Of a stretch of 64,000 nt of DNA, positions 1-8,874 are shown piece after piece. The notes below the pieces were generated by a model. That model did not search any database. It worked only from the letters and a program-made list of their open reading frames with translations, and had not been told where the DNA came from. Numbering within the stretch: position 1 is the stretch's first letter; each line of letters opens with the position of its first letter. The translations under genes were made by a program, and so were the position numbers. The stretch lies in NCBI RefSeq assembly GCF_000688375.1, contig NZ_JIAF01000004.1, positions 372,001-436,000 on the forward strand, written 5' to 3'. The DNA is from Prevotella sp. HUN102. GTDB lineage: Bacteria > Bacteroidota > Bacteroidia > Bacteroidales > Bacteroidaceae.

Positions 1-1995
1 CGTAGTTTCAGGTTCTGAATGGCCTGAACGTCCTTCAGGAACGCTTCCTGATTGATACGCCAAGACGCTCCCAGGCTCCAGAATGTACCCCAACGGTGGT
101 CGGGATGGAAGATAGAAGAGCCATCGCGACGCAAAGATGCCGATGCGTAATACTTGTCGAGATAGTCTGCCGTGAGCTGTCCGAAGAAACCTTCCACCTT
201 ATATTCTCTGCCGAAAGAGTTCAAACTTGAGATAGTGGCAGCCGAGATAAACTCTGCCAATGTGGGATCGAGCAGCGATTTCTTCTCGCCGGAGAAGAAA
301 TTGGTCTTTTCCTGATAGTTTTCGTGTCCGAGCATTGCGTGCAGTGTCCAGTCGTTGAAAGTCTTGTCCCAAGTAAGAATCTGATTCCAGTTCAAAGACC
401 AACTCTGATTGGACTCCTTGAAAAGGATACCACCGTAAGCCTGACCGTCGCCAACGAGCGGATTCTTCATATCCGTGTAACGCCACCAGTTGCCGTTGAA
501 TGTAGCCGTTGTGCTGAACTTCAAGTCGAATGGCAGTTTAACGTCGATGCGTGCATTCTGTGTGAGATAGTAGTTCACGTTCTTCTGAACGTTGAGAAGG
601 TTCTGCTTGATGAGGTTCATACCACCGGCATACATACGGCTCTGAGAATCGTCGTACACCATCTCGCCCTTATCGTCGCGAACGATCATTCCATTGTTAT
701 CGTGCTTGTAGATAGGATAGATGGGGGCAATCATACGGCTCCACATAAACGTGTTGCTGAAGTTTCTGCCTTCGTCTGATGCGTTGCGCGCATTGGTCTT
801 TGCCAACTGTGAAGAAGCAGAAATGCGCATCCAGTCTGTGATTTCAGAATCATAAGACAAACGGGTGGTGATACGCTCGAAGCCTGTGTTCATATTGAAA
901 CCACGGTCGTTGAGATAGCCCAGTGAGAAGTAAACCTTGGACTTGTCTGTTCCCTTGGTAATACTGATATTGTATTCTTCGCGGGTCTTAGGCTCATAGA
1001 GCGTTCCCAGCCAGTCGTTGAAGTTGGCTGCATCCTCGTAACGGATGGGGGCATTCGTCAGATTTCCGTTAGGATCCACCACCTGATTGTCAGGAGTATT
1101 ATAAATATTATATCCCAACTTGCCAATCAGGTTTTCACTTGCCCACTGTCCCGGGTTAGCCGCCGGATTTTCGGAATAGGTAACAGCGTGCTTCAAAGAT
1201 TCCCAAGTAAGCTTATAGTACAGTCCCGGGTCTGTAATGATGTCGTATTCGGGCACACCGCGCCTGTTTGTACCTATGCGGGCGTCGAAAGCAACCTGTA
1301 CTCTTCCCTTTTCGCCGCTCTTTGTCGTAATCAATACAACACCGTTGGCACCACGAGCACCATACAGAGCGGCGGAAGCAGCATCCTTGAGCACGTTGAT
1401 ACTCTCAATGTCCTTCGTATTGATGGCATTGATTTCGCCATTATAGGGAGCACCGTCCAGAATGATGAGAGGTGCGCTGGAAGCGTTCAGAGAACCGATA
1501 CCACGGATACGCAACGTTGTTCCCTGACCTGCACGGCCTGACGGACTCGTTACCGACAAACCTGCCACCATACCCTCCAAAGCCTTTGAGGCATCGGCAG
1601 CCTGAACCTTCTCAAGTTTCTTTGAATCAACGTTGGTTGCCGAACCGGTAAACGTGGATTTCTTTGCCGTACCGTAAGCAACGACCATCACTTCGTCCAG
1701 AGCACTGTTTTCCGGATCCAGTTTAACCACCATATTCTTGGTAGCTTTCAAGGTTTTTGCAACCATTCCGACGTAGGAAATAGTAATGCGTCCGTCCTTT
1801 GGAACACTGATAGAGAACTTTCCATCAATGTCGGTTATTGCACCGTCCGTAGTTCCCACTACGATTACGGATGCTCCAATGATAGGCTGCCCGTCGTCTG
1901 ATGATACGACAGTACCACTACACTCTGTCTGTGCAAGCGCAACTCCCAAACTTTAGGAAGAAACACGCAAGAAACATTGTTAGTCTTCTTTTCAT
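1..1995 (-). pseudogene. SusC/RagA TonB-dependent receptor, frameshifted and cut by left edge
   Basis: In the reading frame open from the left edge to about 1950, the product shows a carboxypeptidase-regulatory-like domain (GQPIIGASV), a TonB plug (RIRGIGS, LYGARGANGV) and barrel sequence ending in SSIFHPDHRWGTFWSLG. This is typical of SusC-type nutrient importers in the outer membrane, normally paired with a SusD lipoprotein, which would lie beyond the left edge. The natural start ATG at 1995 opens a signal peptide (MKRRLTMFLACFFL) but runs into TAG at 1918-1920. One extra T on the + strand in the TTT at 1952-1954 shifts the frame; removing it restores a normal continuation into the domain. 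In the downstream frame a TAA lies immediately before the junction, so the break is real in this sequence. It could be a recent inactivating mutation or a base-calling error. Confidence 0.82.
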
Positions 1996-2106
1996 AAGAT
2001 TTAGAATTAGTGAATAAATTGAAAGCCTTCTTCAGTCTCCTGACATTTTGTCAGTTTTATCAAGATATTAAAGTCAACTTTGCTGTATACATAGATTAAC
2101 TAAATG

Positions 2107-2137
2107 CAAACATAGTTAAATAAATTGCAATTTCAAA
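2107..2137 (-). promoter_or_regulatory. promoter of the SusC-like gene
   Basis: On the minus strand TTTG (2134-2137) is followed after 19 bases by TATGTTTG (2107-2114), an exact match to the Bacteroidetes -33/-7 pattern. It predicts a leader of about 105 bases before the ATG at 1995. The promoter looks intact although the gene is frameshifted. Confidence 0.6.
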
Positions 2138-2413
2138 TAAAACACAGTTAATTTTTTAATTTATTAACAACAATCAAACAAAAAACAGGAAATTACCTTA
2201 TATTTTGACATAAAAATTACTGCAAAACATAACAATCTGATTTTGCTTTTAACGGAATGACAGGAAGAGAGAAATAAAAATATTCCATTGATTTACTGAT
2301 TTTATTTATTTTTCTATACATTTTTACATTTCCATACACTTTCCTTTATCTCGTCAGAAATATTCCGCTACCAATCCAGTAAATGATGATCATTTCAGGC
2401 GCATAGATATATG

Positions 2414-2546
2414 ATTTCCAAACGTGCGAAGAATGCAGTGCAATCTTCGCACGTTTGCATTCCATTTTTGCGAAGATTGAACTGCATTCTTCGCAAGATT
2501 GAAAACGGACAAAATTACCACTGATTATCAAACAGTTACAAACCAA
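2414..2546 (+). repeat. intergenic repeat family 1, copy A
   Basis: About 130 bp with alternating inverted words (GCGAAGAATG, CAATCTTCGC, TTGCGAAGATTG, CATTCTTCGC), followed by a conserved flank beginning CCACTGATTATCAAA and ending ACAAACCAA. Closely resembles 15436-15569 in the same orientation. The rest of the 1996-2715 gap is AT-rich with no supported gene. Confidence 0.75.
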
Positions 2547-2674
2547 CCCCAAGCAGGCATCAATATATCCTGATCAAGCTAATGCCATCAATTGAAATGC
2601 GTCGGGCAATCATCAATTATAGGTAATTTTCCAAGTTTAACATTGCTTTAAGAGAGGGTTTCAGATATTTTTCC

Positions 2675-2682
2675 TACATTTG
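2675..2682 (+). promoter_or_regulatory. -7 box of the C69 dipeptidase gene
   Basis: TACATTTG fits TAnnTTTG. It overlaps a possible TTG start at 2680, which argues that translation begins at the downstream ATG at 2716. No convincing -33 TTTG is seen. Confidence 0.45.
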
Positions 2683-2715
2683 CCTTTACTAAACAAACAT
2701 CTAAAATACGGTATT

Positions 2716-4155
2716 ATGAAAGAAACAAAAGAGAAGATGAGCAGTCTGCCATCGGAATGCACTACAATCATTGTGGGAAAAGATATGACCTGCGACGGCT
2801 CTATGCTCGTGGCCCGTTCGGAAGACTGGGACGCAATGGAGGCGAAGAACTACGAGATTTACGAAGATACCAAAAACGGCGCACGCGAATATGTGGCCAA
2901 GGACAGCCCGTTCCGTTGTGAACTTCCTGCCGAAGCATTGGGTTACAGTGCGCTGGCTCCGTTCAATCTGCCTAATCATTGGGGCAGCGCGGGATTCAAT
3001 ACGGCAGGCGTCGGTATGAGTGCAACGGAGAGTATCTTCAGCAGCGACAAGGTACTGGAGTTTGACCCATTGGTTGAGAACGGTGTTGGCGAGAATGCCG
3101 TATTCAATATAGTGCTGCCGTACATCAGGACTGCAAAAGAAGGTGTCGAGAGACTGGGAATGCTCATTGAGAAACACGGCATTGCCGAAGGCTTCGGCAT
3201 CGGATTTGTAGACAACAAGGAGATTTGGTATCTCGAAACAGCGTGCGGCCATCGTTGGCTGGCTTGCCGTATGCCGAGCGACAAGTATTTCGTAACGGGC
3301 AATCAGAGCCGTTTCCGTGAATACAATCCCAACGACAGGGAAAACTTCCTCGCATCTGCCGACTTGCTTGAATTTGCCGAGAAGAACGGTCTGTGGAATC
3401 CGAAGGAGGAGGAATTTGATTTCCACAAGGCTTATATCCGCGACATAAAACTGGATACCACCTACAACTATCCTCGCGTATGGGGATTGCAGCAGATGTT
3501 CTCTCCAAGCATCGAGAACGACGTTACGAAGAATACTTTCCCAGTATTTGCAAAGGCTGAAAAGCCCATCAGCATCACGGATATGCGCCGTGCATTCCGT
3601 TTCCACTACGACAACACAGAGCACGACCCCTATCTCAACAGCAATCCGAAAGAGCCATACCGTCCGGTTTCTATCTTCCGTACAACGCAGACCCACATTC
3701 TTCAGGTGCGTCCGGAGCTTCCGCAGGCCATCGGTTGCTGCAACTACGTAGCGATGGGAATGGCTGATCTGGGGCTGTTCCTCCCTCTCTATCAGGGCAT
3801 CACCTCTTATCCTGAAGCCTACACGAAGGGCAACGACAAGGCGAGCGTGGATTCCGCTTACTGGAAGTTCCGCAAGGTAATGACGTTAGGAATGGTGAAC
3901 TACAACAAATATGCACCTATTATAAAGGAGGCGTATCTGAAGTTTGAGGCGGAAACCGACCAACGTCAGCGCGAAATGGAGGAGGAATATCTGCGCATCT
4001 ACAAGACGCAGCCTCTGCGTGCAAAGGATATGCTTCAGGAGTTTTCCGACCGTATTCTCACAAAAGGTATCGAACTTGCAGACCGTTTGCAGGAAGAACT
4101 CTTCACGGAACTGACGAAGGACATTCAGGCAGAATACCTATTCCACGGAGCATAA
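2716..4155 (+). CDS. C69 family dipeptidase
   Basis: A 479-residue N-terminal-nucleophile peptidase of family C69 (dipeptidase A type), expected to cleave dipeptides. The motif ECTTIIVGKDMTCDGS places the nucleophile at Cys15. Family members are usually matured so that this Cys becomes N-terminal. No signal peptide is present, so a cytoplasmic location is likely. Length matches known dipeptidases (about 470-550 residues). The ATG at 2716 was chosen because the upstream TTG at 2680 lies in the -7 box; ATG 2737 is an alternative. The gene is monocistronic, with a hairpin terminator downstream. Confidence 0.88.
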   Translation: MKETKEKMSSLPSECTTIIVGKDMTCDGSMLVARSEDWDAMEAKNYEIYEDTKNGAREYVAKDSPFRCELPAEALGYSALAPFNLPNHWGSAGFNTAGVGMSATESIFSSDKVLEFDPLVENGVGENAVFNIVLPYIRTAKEGVERLGMLIEKHGIAEGFGIGFVDNKEIWYLETACGHRWLACRMPSDKYFVTGNQSRFREYNPNDRENFLASADLLEFAEKNGLWNPKEEEFDFHKAYIRDIKLDTTYNYPRVWGLQQMFSPSIENDVTKNTFPVFAKAEKPISITDMRRAFRFHYDNTEHDPYLNSNPKEPYRPVSIFRTTQTHILQVRPELPQAIGCCNYVAMGMADLGLFLPLYQGITSYPEAYTKGNDKASVDSAYWKFRKVMTLGMVNYNKYAPIIKEAYLKFEAETDQRQREMEEEYLRIYKTQPLRAKDMLQEFSDRILTKGIELADRLQEELFTELTKDIQAEYLFHGA

Positions 4156-4182
4156 GCGAAGACTGCACACGAAGAGAAACAA

Positions 4183-4215
4183 AAAAGTCCGGCCAAATCG
4201 TTTGGTCGGACTTTT
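4183..4215 (+). terminator. intrinsic terminator after the dipeptidase gene
   Basis: AAAAGTCCGGCCAAA, loop TCG, then TTTGGTCGGACTTTT: a 15-bp stem with one G-T pair and T-rich 3' side. The A-rich 5' side makes it usable from both strands, so it may also end the convergent tdh transcript. Confidence 0.75.
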
Positions 4216-4227
4216 GTTTGTCTATTT

Positions 4228-4362
4228 CAAGGAGACGAGGAGACAAGAGGATGAGGAGACAAATAAATGAATTGACGAGGGAACAAAAGTACAAATGGAC
4301 AAGTAGATTCGCTCATTCGGCGGTAATCCACTTGCCAACCTGTCGCCTTGTTTCCTCGTCAA
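4228..4362. repeat. intergenic repeat family 2 (ACAAGG-type words)
   Basis: A run of degenerate purine-rich words (AGGAGACGAGGAGACAAGAGG) on the + strand to about 4305, then the complementary words (CTTGCC, CGCCTTGTTTCCTCGTC) at about 4328-4362, so the block can fold on itself. Similar words recur at 8096-8212, 10064-10137, 14245-14291 and 16465-16690. Confidence 0.55.
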
Positions 4363-4416
4363 TCAGTATCTATGAGTTCGGGAATTTCCCGAACTCAAGT
4401 TATTGCATTATCAATC

Positions 4417-5373
4417 TTATCCCAACAGCTTCTTGCTCAACTTGTCGAGCATATCCACAGTCATTGCGTTGAGGTCGAACTTAGGATTCCAACCCCATTC
4501 TGCACGTGCGCAAGAGTCGTCGAGACTGTCTGGCCAGCTGTCTGCAATGCCTTGCTTCAATGGATCCACATCGTATTCCATCTCGAAGTTTGGCTTGTGC
4601 TTCTTGATTTCATTGAAAATCTGCTCTGGGTCGAAGCTCATTGCCGTTACGTTGAAACCATTGTGATGAATCAACTTTTCAGGGTCTGCCTCCATCAGGT
4701 TGATACAAGCCTGCATAGCATCAGGCATATACATCATATCCATACGGGTGCCCTTTGCAATAGGACAAACGAACTTCTCGCCCTTTACTGCTGAATAGAA
4801 AATATCCACAGCATAGTCGGTAGTTCCGCCACCCGGAGGTGTAAGGTAAGAAATAAGACCCGGGAAACGAACGGAGCGTGTGTCCACGCCGTACTTCTTC
4901 TGATAGTAGTCGCTCAGAAGCTCTGTCGTAACCTTTGATACGCCATAGATTGTTCCCGGACGCTGAACGGTGTCCTGTGGAGTCATTTCGTGTGGAGTGC
5001 TTGTACCGAAAGAGCCGATAGAACTTGGTGTGAACACTGCGCATTTGTTCTCGCGTGCCACTTCAAGAACGTTCCAAAGACCGTCGATACCGATTTTCCA
5101 AGCGAGCTTCGGCTTGTTTTCCGCAACAACAGAAAGCAATGCTGCAAGGTTGTAGATAGTATCGATGTTGTGCTTCTTCACAACCTCTGCAATCATTTCA
5201 GGATTGGTAACGTCGCATTCCGCCGCCGGACCGCCTTCCTTTAATTCGCCCGTTGGCTCGCAGCCTTTGATATAACCTGCTACTACGTTGTCGCTTCCAC
5301 AATGTTTTCTCAACTCTCTGGTCAGCTCAGAACCGATTTGTCCAGTAGAGCCAATTACTAATACATTTTTCAT
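4417..5373 (-). CDS. tdh: NAD-dependent L-threonine 3-dehydrogenase, SDR/epimerase type
   Basis: A 318-residue extended short-chain dehydrogenase, of the type that oxidises L-threonine to 2-amino-3-ketobutyrate with NAD. The N-terminal Rossmann motif GSTGQIG is at residues 8-14, the catalytic Ser-Tyr-Lys set at Ser117/118, Tyr143 and Lys147 (YGVSK). A proline/glycine-rich loop (YLTPPGGGTTDYAVD) typical of this Tdh class follows. An upstream in-frame codon at 5406 falls inside the -7 box, so the ATG at 5373 is preferred. It is divergent from kbl, which encodes the next enzyme of the pathway. UDP-sugar epimerases are related, but the kbl pairing supports Tdh. Confidence 0.88.
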   Translation of the reverse strand: MKNVLVIGSTGQIGSELTRELRKHCGSDNVVAGYIKGCEPTGELKEGGPAAECDVTNPEMIAEVVKKHNIDTIYNLAALLSVVAENKPKLAWKIGIDGLWNVLEVARENKCAVFTPSSIGSFGTSTPHEMTPQDTVQRPGTIYGVSKVTTELLSDYYQKKYGVDTRSVRFPGLISYLTPPGGGTTDYAVDIFYSAVKGEKFVCPIAKGTRMDMMYMPDAMQACINLMEADPEKLIHHNGFNVTAMSFDPEQIFNEIKKHKPNFEMEYDVDPLKQGIADSWPDSLDDSCARAEWGWNPKFDLNAMTVDMLDKLSKKLLG

Positions 5374-5390
5374 ATTATTATAGATGATTT

Positions 5391-5540
5391 GGATTACTCT
5401 GGACAAAGTTAAATACTTTTTTGTTTAATTTATAAAATAAAAGTATTAATCTTTATAAAAAAAAATGGTTATGGAAAAAATAATCGCATAAGATGTCCAA
5501 TTTCTCAAAAAATATGAGTTACTTTGTCAGAGTAAATTTT
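5391..5540. promoter_or_regulatory. divergent tdh/kbl promoter region with shared motif
   Basis: Toward tdh, TAACTTTG at 5404-5411 (minus) fits the -7 box. Just downstream it reads ACTTTGTCCAGAGTAA. Toward kbl the + strand at 5520-5535 reads TACTTTGTCAGAGTAA, the same sequence minus one C. Both genes therefore carry nearly the same promoter/leader sequence in mirrored positions, which suggests common regulation. Confidence 0.5.
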
Positions 5541-5553
5541 AAAATCTAGTGTT

Positions 5554-6741
5554 ATGTATGGAAAAATGAAACAACATCTCTGCGACACACTCGCAGAAAT
5601 CAAGGAAGCCGGTCTCTACAAAGAGGAAAGAATCATCGAAGGACCTCAGCAGGCTGCCATCAATGTGAAGGGCAAGGAAGTGCTTAACTTCTGCGCAAAC
5701 AACTATCTCGGCCTTTCCAATCATCCTCGCCTCATCGAAGGTGCAAAGAAGATGATGGACACACGTGGCTTCGGTATGTCGTCGGTGCGCTTCATCTGTG
5801 GCACACAGGACAGCCACAAGGAACTGGAAGCAGCTATTTCAGACTATTTCAAGACTGAGGACACAATTCTTTATGCGGCTTGCTTCGATGCAAACGGTGG
5901 TGTTTTCGAACCTTTATTTACTGATCAGGATGCCATTATCTCTGATGCGCTCAACCACGCTTCAATCATCGACGGTGTACGTCTCTGCAAGGCAAAGCGT
6001 TATCGCTATGCAAACGCCGATATGGCCGAATTGGAGAAGTGCCTTCAGGAGGCTCAGGCACAGCGTTTCCGCATCATCGTTACCGATGGCGTGTTCTCTA
6101 TGGACGGCAACGTGGCTCCTATCGACAAGATTTGCGACCTCGCTGAAAAGTATGACGCACTCGTTATGGTGGACGAATCGCACTCTGCCGGCGTAGTCGG
6201 TGCTACCGGACACGGCGTAAGCGAACTCTGCAACACCTACGACCGCGTGGATATCTACACAGGTACGCTCGGAAAGGCGTTCGGCGGTGCTCTCGGAGGA
6301 TTCACCACGGGTAGAAAGGAAATCATCGACCTGCTTCGTCAGCGCAGCCGCCCTTATCTTTTCTCCAATTCTTTGGCTCCAAGCATTATCGGTGCTACGC
6401 TCGAAGTGTTCAAGATGCTGAAGGAAAGCAACGAACTGCACGATAAGCTCGTTGAAAACGTGAACTATTTCCGCGACAAGATGATGGCAGCAGGCTTCGA
6501 CATCAAGCCTACACAGAGTGCTATCTGCGCCGTTATGCTCTACGATGCAAAGCTTTCTCAGGACTATGCAAAGCGTATGCTCGACGAAGGAATCTACGTT
6601 ACGGGATTCTACTATCCGGTAGTTCCGAAGGAACAGGCACGTATTCGTGTTCAGCTTTCAGCCGGTCATAACCGCGAACACCTCGACAAGGCTATCGCAG
6701 CATTCATCAAGGTGGGCAAGGAACTCGGTGTTTTGAAATAA
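5554..6741 (+). CDS. kbl: glycine C-acetyltransferase (2-amino-3-ketobutyrate CoA ligase)
   Basis: A 395-residue PLP-dependent alpha-oxoamine synthase. It cleaves 2-amino-3-ketobutyrate with CoA to glycine and acetyl-CoA, completing threonine breakdown begun by Tdh. PLP-binding features are VMVDESHSAG (about residues 204-213) and the Schiff-base Lys241 in TGTLGKAFGG. Length and ends match Kbl (about 397 residues) rather than the related BioF or serine palmitoyltransferase, and the divergent tdh supports this. The start ATG at 5554 follows the promoter region described at 5391-5540. A strong terminator follows the stop. Confidence 0.93.
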   Translation: MYGKMKQHLCDTLAEIKEAGLYKEERIIEGPQQAAINVKGKEVLNFCANNYLGLSNHPRLIEGAKKMMDTRGFGMSSVRFICGTQDSHKELEAAISDYFKTEDTILYAACFDANGGVFEPLFTDQDAIISDALNHASIIDGVRLCKAKRYRYANADMAELEKCLQEAQAQRFRIIVTDGVFSMDGNVAPIDKICDLAEKYDALVMVDESHSAGVVGATGHGVSELCNTYDRVDIYTGTLGKAFGGALGGFTTGRKEIIDLLRQRSRPYLFSNSLAPSIIGATLEVFKMLKESNELHDKLVENVNYFRDKMMAAGFDIKPTQSAICAVMLYDAKLSQDYAKRMLDEGIYVTGFYYPVVPKEQARIRVQLSAGHNREHLDKAIAAFIKVGKELGVLK

Positions 6742-6785
6742 GCACCACACGATAAGTTTGAACTTATCAGATACACATATAAATA

Positions 6786-6828
6786 AAGAATGGGAACAGC
6801 TTCACGAAAGTTGCTCCCATTCTTTTTT
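6786..6828 (+). terminator. terminator after kbl
   Basis: AAGAATGGGAACAGCTT and the opposing AAGTTGCTCCCATTCTT form a long stem with a few wobble pairs, followed by TTTTTT. Confidence 0.75.
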
Positions 6829-6849
6829 CTGTTCGGTCTGATGCGACCC

Positions 6850-6990
6850 TTTGTAAACACCTGAAATTCAATGGTTATGCTTTCCGTTTCCATTCTTGCG
6901 AAGAATGCGTTCCAATCTTCGCAAGAATGGAAAGCAAATGACCGAAGAATGCAGTGCATTCTTCGGTCATTTGCAAAACGTGTATTCAAC
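6850..6990 (-). repeat. intergenic repeat family 1, copy B (inverted orientation)
   Basis: Contains CATTCTTGCGAAGAATG, CAATCTTCGCAAG and the palindrome-like pair ACCGAAGAATGCAG / TGCATTCTTCGGT. The left flank TTTGTAAACACCTGAAATTC matches the reverse complement of the flank of copies A and C, so this copy is inverted. It lies between the convergent kbl and aldolase genes. Confidence 0.65.
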
Positions 6991-7052
6991 CACTTGAAAC
7001 TATCAGGATTTGGGATAAATCTGAACATAGAAATTTATCTTCCCAACACGGA

Positions 7053-8078
7053 CTACAAGCATTTCTCGAGCGCATCCAAATCCTCTGCACGCGTTGCCCA
7101 ACTGGTAACGAACCGGCAGACGGTCTCGGTGTCGGAATAAGGTTCCCACCGGGAGAAGAGGACGGTATTGCCGAGACGTTCCATCAATGTGTTGTCGAGA
7201 ACCACGAACTGCTGATTGGTGGGTGAGTCGAGAACGAAACGATAACCCTTGTTCCTGAAGATTGTCTTCAGCCGATTCGCCATTTCAATGGCGTGGCGGG
7301 AGATACGGAAATAGAGATTATCGCTGAACAGAGCATCGAACTGCGCACCTATCAGTCTGCCCTTTGCCATCAGTGCGCCGTGCCGTTTCACGATTGTGAA
7401 GAAGTGTTTGGGAGCCTTCCTGTTCGCAAACACTACGGCTTCGCCGCACAATGCCCCGACTTTCGTGCCTCCGATGTAGAACACATCGCAATGGGCTGCC
7501 AGCCACTTGAGGTCGAACCCGCATTCCTCCGACATCAGACCGTAGCCCAGACGCGCACCATCGACGAACAAGGGCAGTTCAAATCGCCGGCACACCTTAT
7601 ATATATAGTCCAGTTCGGCGCGCGAATAGAGCGTGCCAAGCTCTGTGGGGAAAGTGATATACACCATTCCCGGCTGCGCGCAATGGTCTTTGTTCTCGTC
7701 TGCCGTGAAGTTCTCCATAAACTTTTCCAGTTCTTCGGGCGCAATCTTGCCATCGTGCGACGGCAACGCTATCACTTTGTGGCCCGAAGCCTCGACGGCC
7801 GTGGCCTCGTGAACATTGATATGGCCTGTTTCGGCACTTATCACAGCCTCGTAAGACTGCAATACGCCGTCTATGACAGTGGCATTTGTCTGCGTTCCGC
7901 CCGACAGAAAGAAGATGTCGGCATCGGGAAAACCACACGCTTCACGAATCTTTTGGCGTGCGCACTCGCTGAAACGGTCGAATCCGTAGCCGGGTGTTTG
8001 CTCGTCGTTCGTTTCCAAGAGGTATCGGAGCACGTCAGGATGGGCACCATTATTATAATCGCTTTCAAATGATAACAT
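7053..8078 (-). CDS. low-specificity threonine aldolase
   Basis: A 341-residue PLP-dependent fold-type I enzyme of the threonine aldolase/beta-eliminating lyase family, expected to split L-threonine or L-allo-threonine into glycine and acetaldehyde. Visible features: the N-terminal SDYNNGAHP segment, FLSGGTQTN (residues 57-65), VDGARLGYGL (172-181) with the cofactor Asp, and the PLP Lys206 in IGGTKVGAL. With tdh and kbl, the window holds both bacterial routes from threonine to glycine within 4 kb. Transcription converges on kbl. The symbol ltaE is likely but stereospecificity cannot be read from sequence. Confidence 0.87.
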   Translation of the reverse strand: MLSFESDYNNGAHPDVLRYLLETNDEQTPGYGFDRFSECARQKIREACGFPDADIFFLSGGTQTNATVIDGVLQSYEAVISAETGHINVHEATAVEASGHKVIALPSHDGKIAPEELEKFMENFTADENKDHCAQPGMVYITFPTELGTLYSRAELDYIYKVCRRFELPLFVDGARLGYGLMSEECGFDLKWLAAHCDVFYIGGTKVGALCGEAVVFANRKAPKHFFTIVKRHGALMAKGRLIGAQFDALFSDNLYFRISRHAIEMANRLKTIFRNKGYRFVLDSPTNQQFVVLDNTLMERLGNTVLFSRWEPYSDTETVCRFVTSWATRAEDLDALEKCL

Positions 8079-8095
8079 ATATTGAGGAATTTATA

Positions 8096-8212
8096 AGGGA
8101 TAAGGTTACGGGAGAACAAGGAAGGGGAGTTTGCAGGGGATAAGGTTACAAGGGGACGAGTAAACAAGTTTACAAGGATGAATGAGGAAACAAGAGGGCA
8201 AGAGGGATTGAA
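8096..8212. repeat. intergenic repeat family 2 block
   Basis: Degenerate purine-rich words repeat here: GGGATAAGGTTAC occurs twice, and GGGGACGAGTAAACAAG, TTTACAAGGATG and GAGGAAACAAGAGG follow. It fills the gap between the NigD-like gene and the aldolase start. No gene is seen. Confidence 0.55.
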
Positions 8213-8220
8213 TCACAGCG

Positions 8221-8874
8221 TTAAGGCACAGCGAATGACTTTATCACTTCGCCCTCATAGGTGTTCATTCGCAGTTGGAGAATGTCGCCTTGTCGGAATC
8301 CGGCAATGGGAATACTCACATAAAGTTTTGTCGTATAGTATTCGGGAACGCCATTCTGCCGATGGTGCAGACGGAGATAATGGGTTTGCACGCCATTTTC
8401 TGTCTTCACGGAATCGCATACCACACCCAATGACTGCAATTTCGTGTCGCCCTCCACCTTACCGGTCTTCAATCCCAAGCCCAGATTCAGGTATTTCCTG
8501 TTCTTGCTCAGCCAAGCTGCATTGAATTTCACAGGGTCTTCCACCACTTCCACGGCATCGGCAGACTTGATATCCATTACTAAAACCTTGGAAATAGCTA
8601 TGGGCGACACCGTTTCTCCTTTCTTGTTATAATAAAGCAGTGCACGGTACGTGGAATCGGGCGTAGTTGCCCAGTCAGCCGACAATGGAGAAGCGAGCTG
8701 CAAGGCTTCTCCGTCGTCGGTCAGAGCCGAAACAAACCGTGAATCGGCATTCGTATTCGCCTCAACAAAATCCGTTCGGAGATAGGATAAGCCGGAATCG
8801 CCCGATTCGTAAGGATTGTTCTCACAGGCTGCAAGTGCTGCAAGAACGAGATAGAACAACAGTCGTTTAAGCAT
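8221..8874 (-). CDS. NigD-like lipoprotein
   Basis: A 217-residue predicted lipoprotein: a hydrophobic leader followed by the lipobox LAALAAC with Cys17, then an all-beta-looking body ending in a long strand-rich region (THYLRLHHRQNGVPEYY, KLYVSIPI). I recognise it as resembling the NigD-like family of Bacteroidales, named after a putative bacteriocin immunity protein; a role in immunity is not supported here. Its ATG overlaps the end of the upstream acyltransferase gene by 8 bases, so the two are probably translationally coupled and expressed together. Family assignment is moderate. Confidence 0.68.
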   Translation of the reverse strand: MLKRLLFYLVLAALAACENNPYESGDSGLSYLRTDFVEANTNADSRFVSALTDDGEALQLASPLSADWATTPDSTYRALLYYNKKGETVSPIAISKVLVMDIKSADAVEVVEDPVKFNAAWLSKNRKYLNLGLGLKTGKVEGDTKLQSLGVVCDSVKTENGVQTHYLRLHHRQNGVPEYYTTKLYVSIPIAGFRQGDILQLRMNTYEGEVIKSFAVP

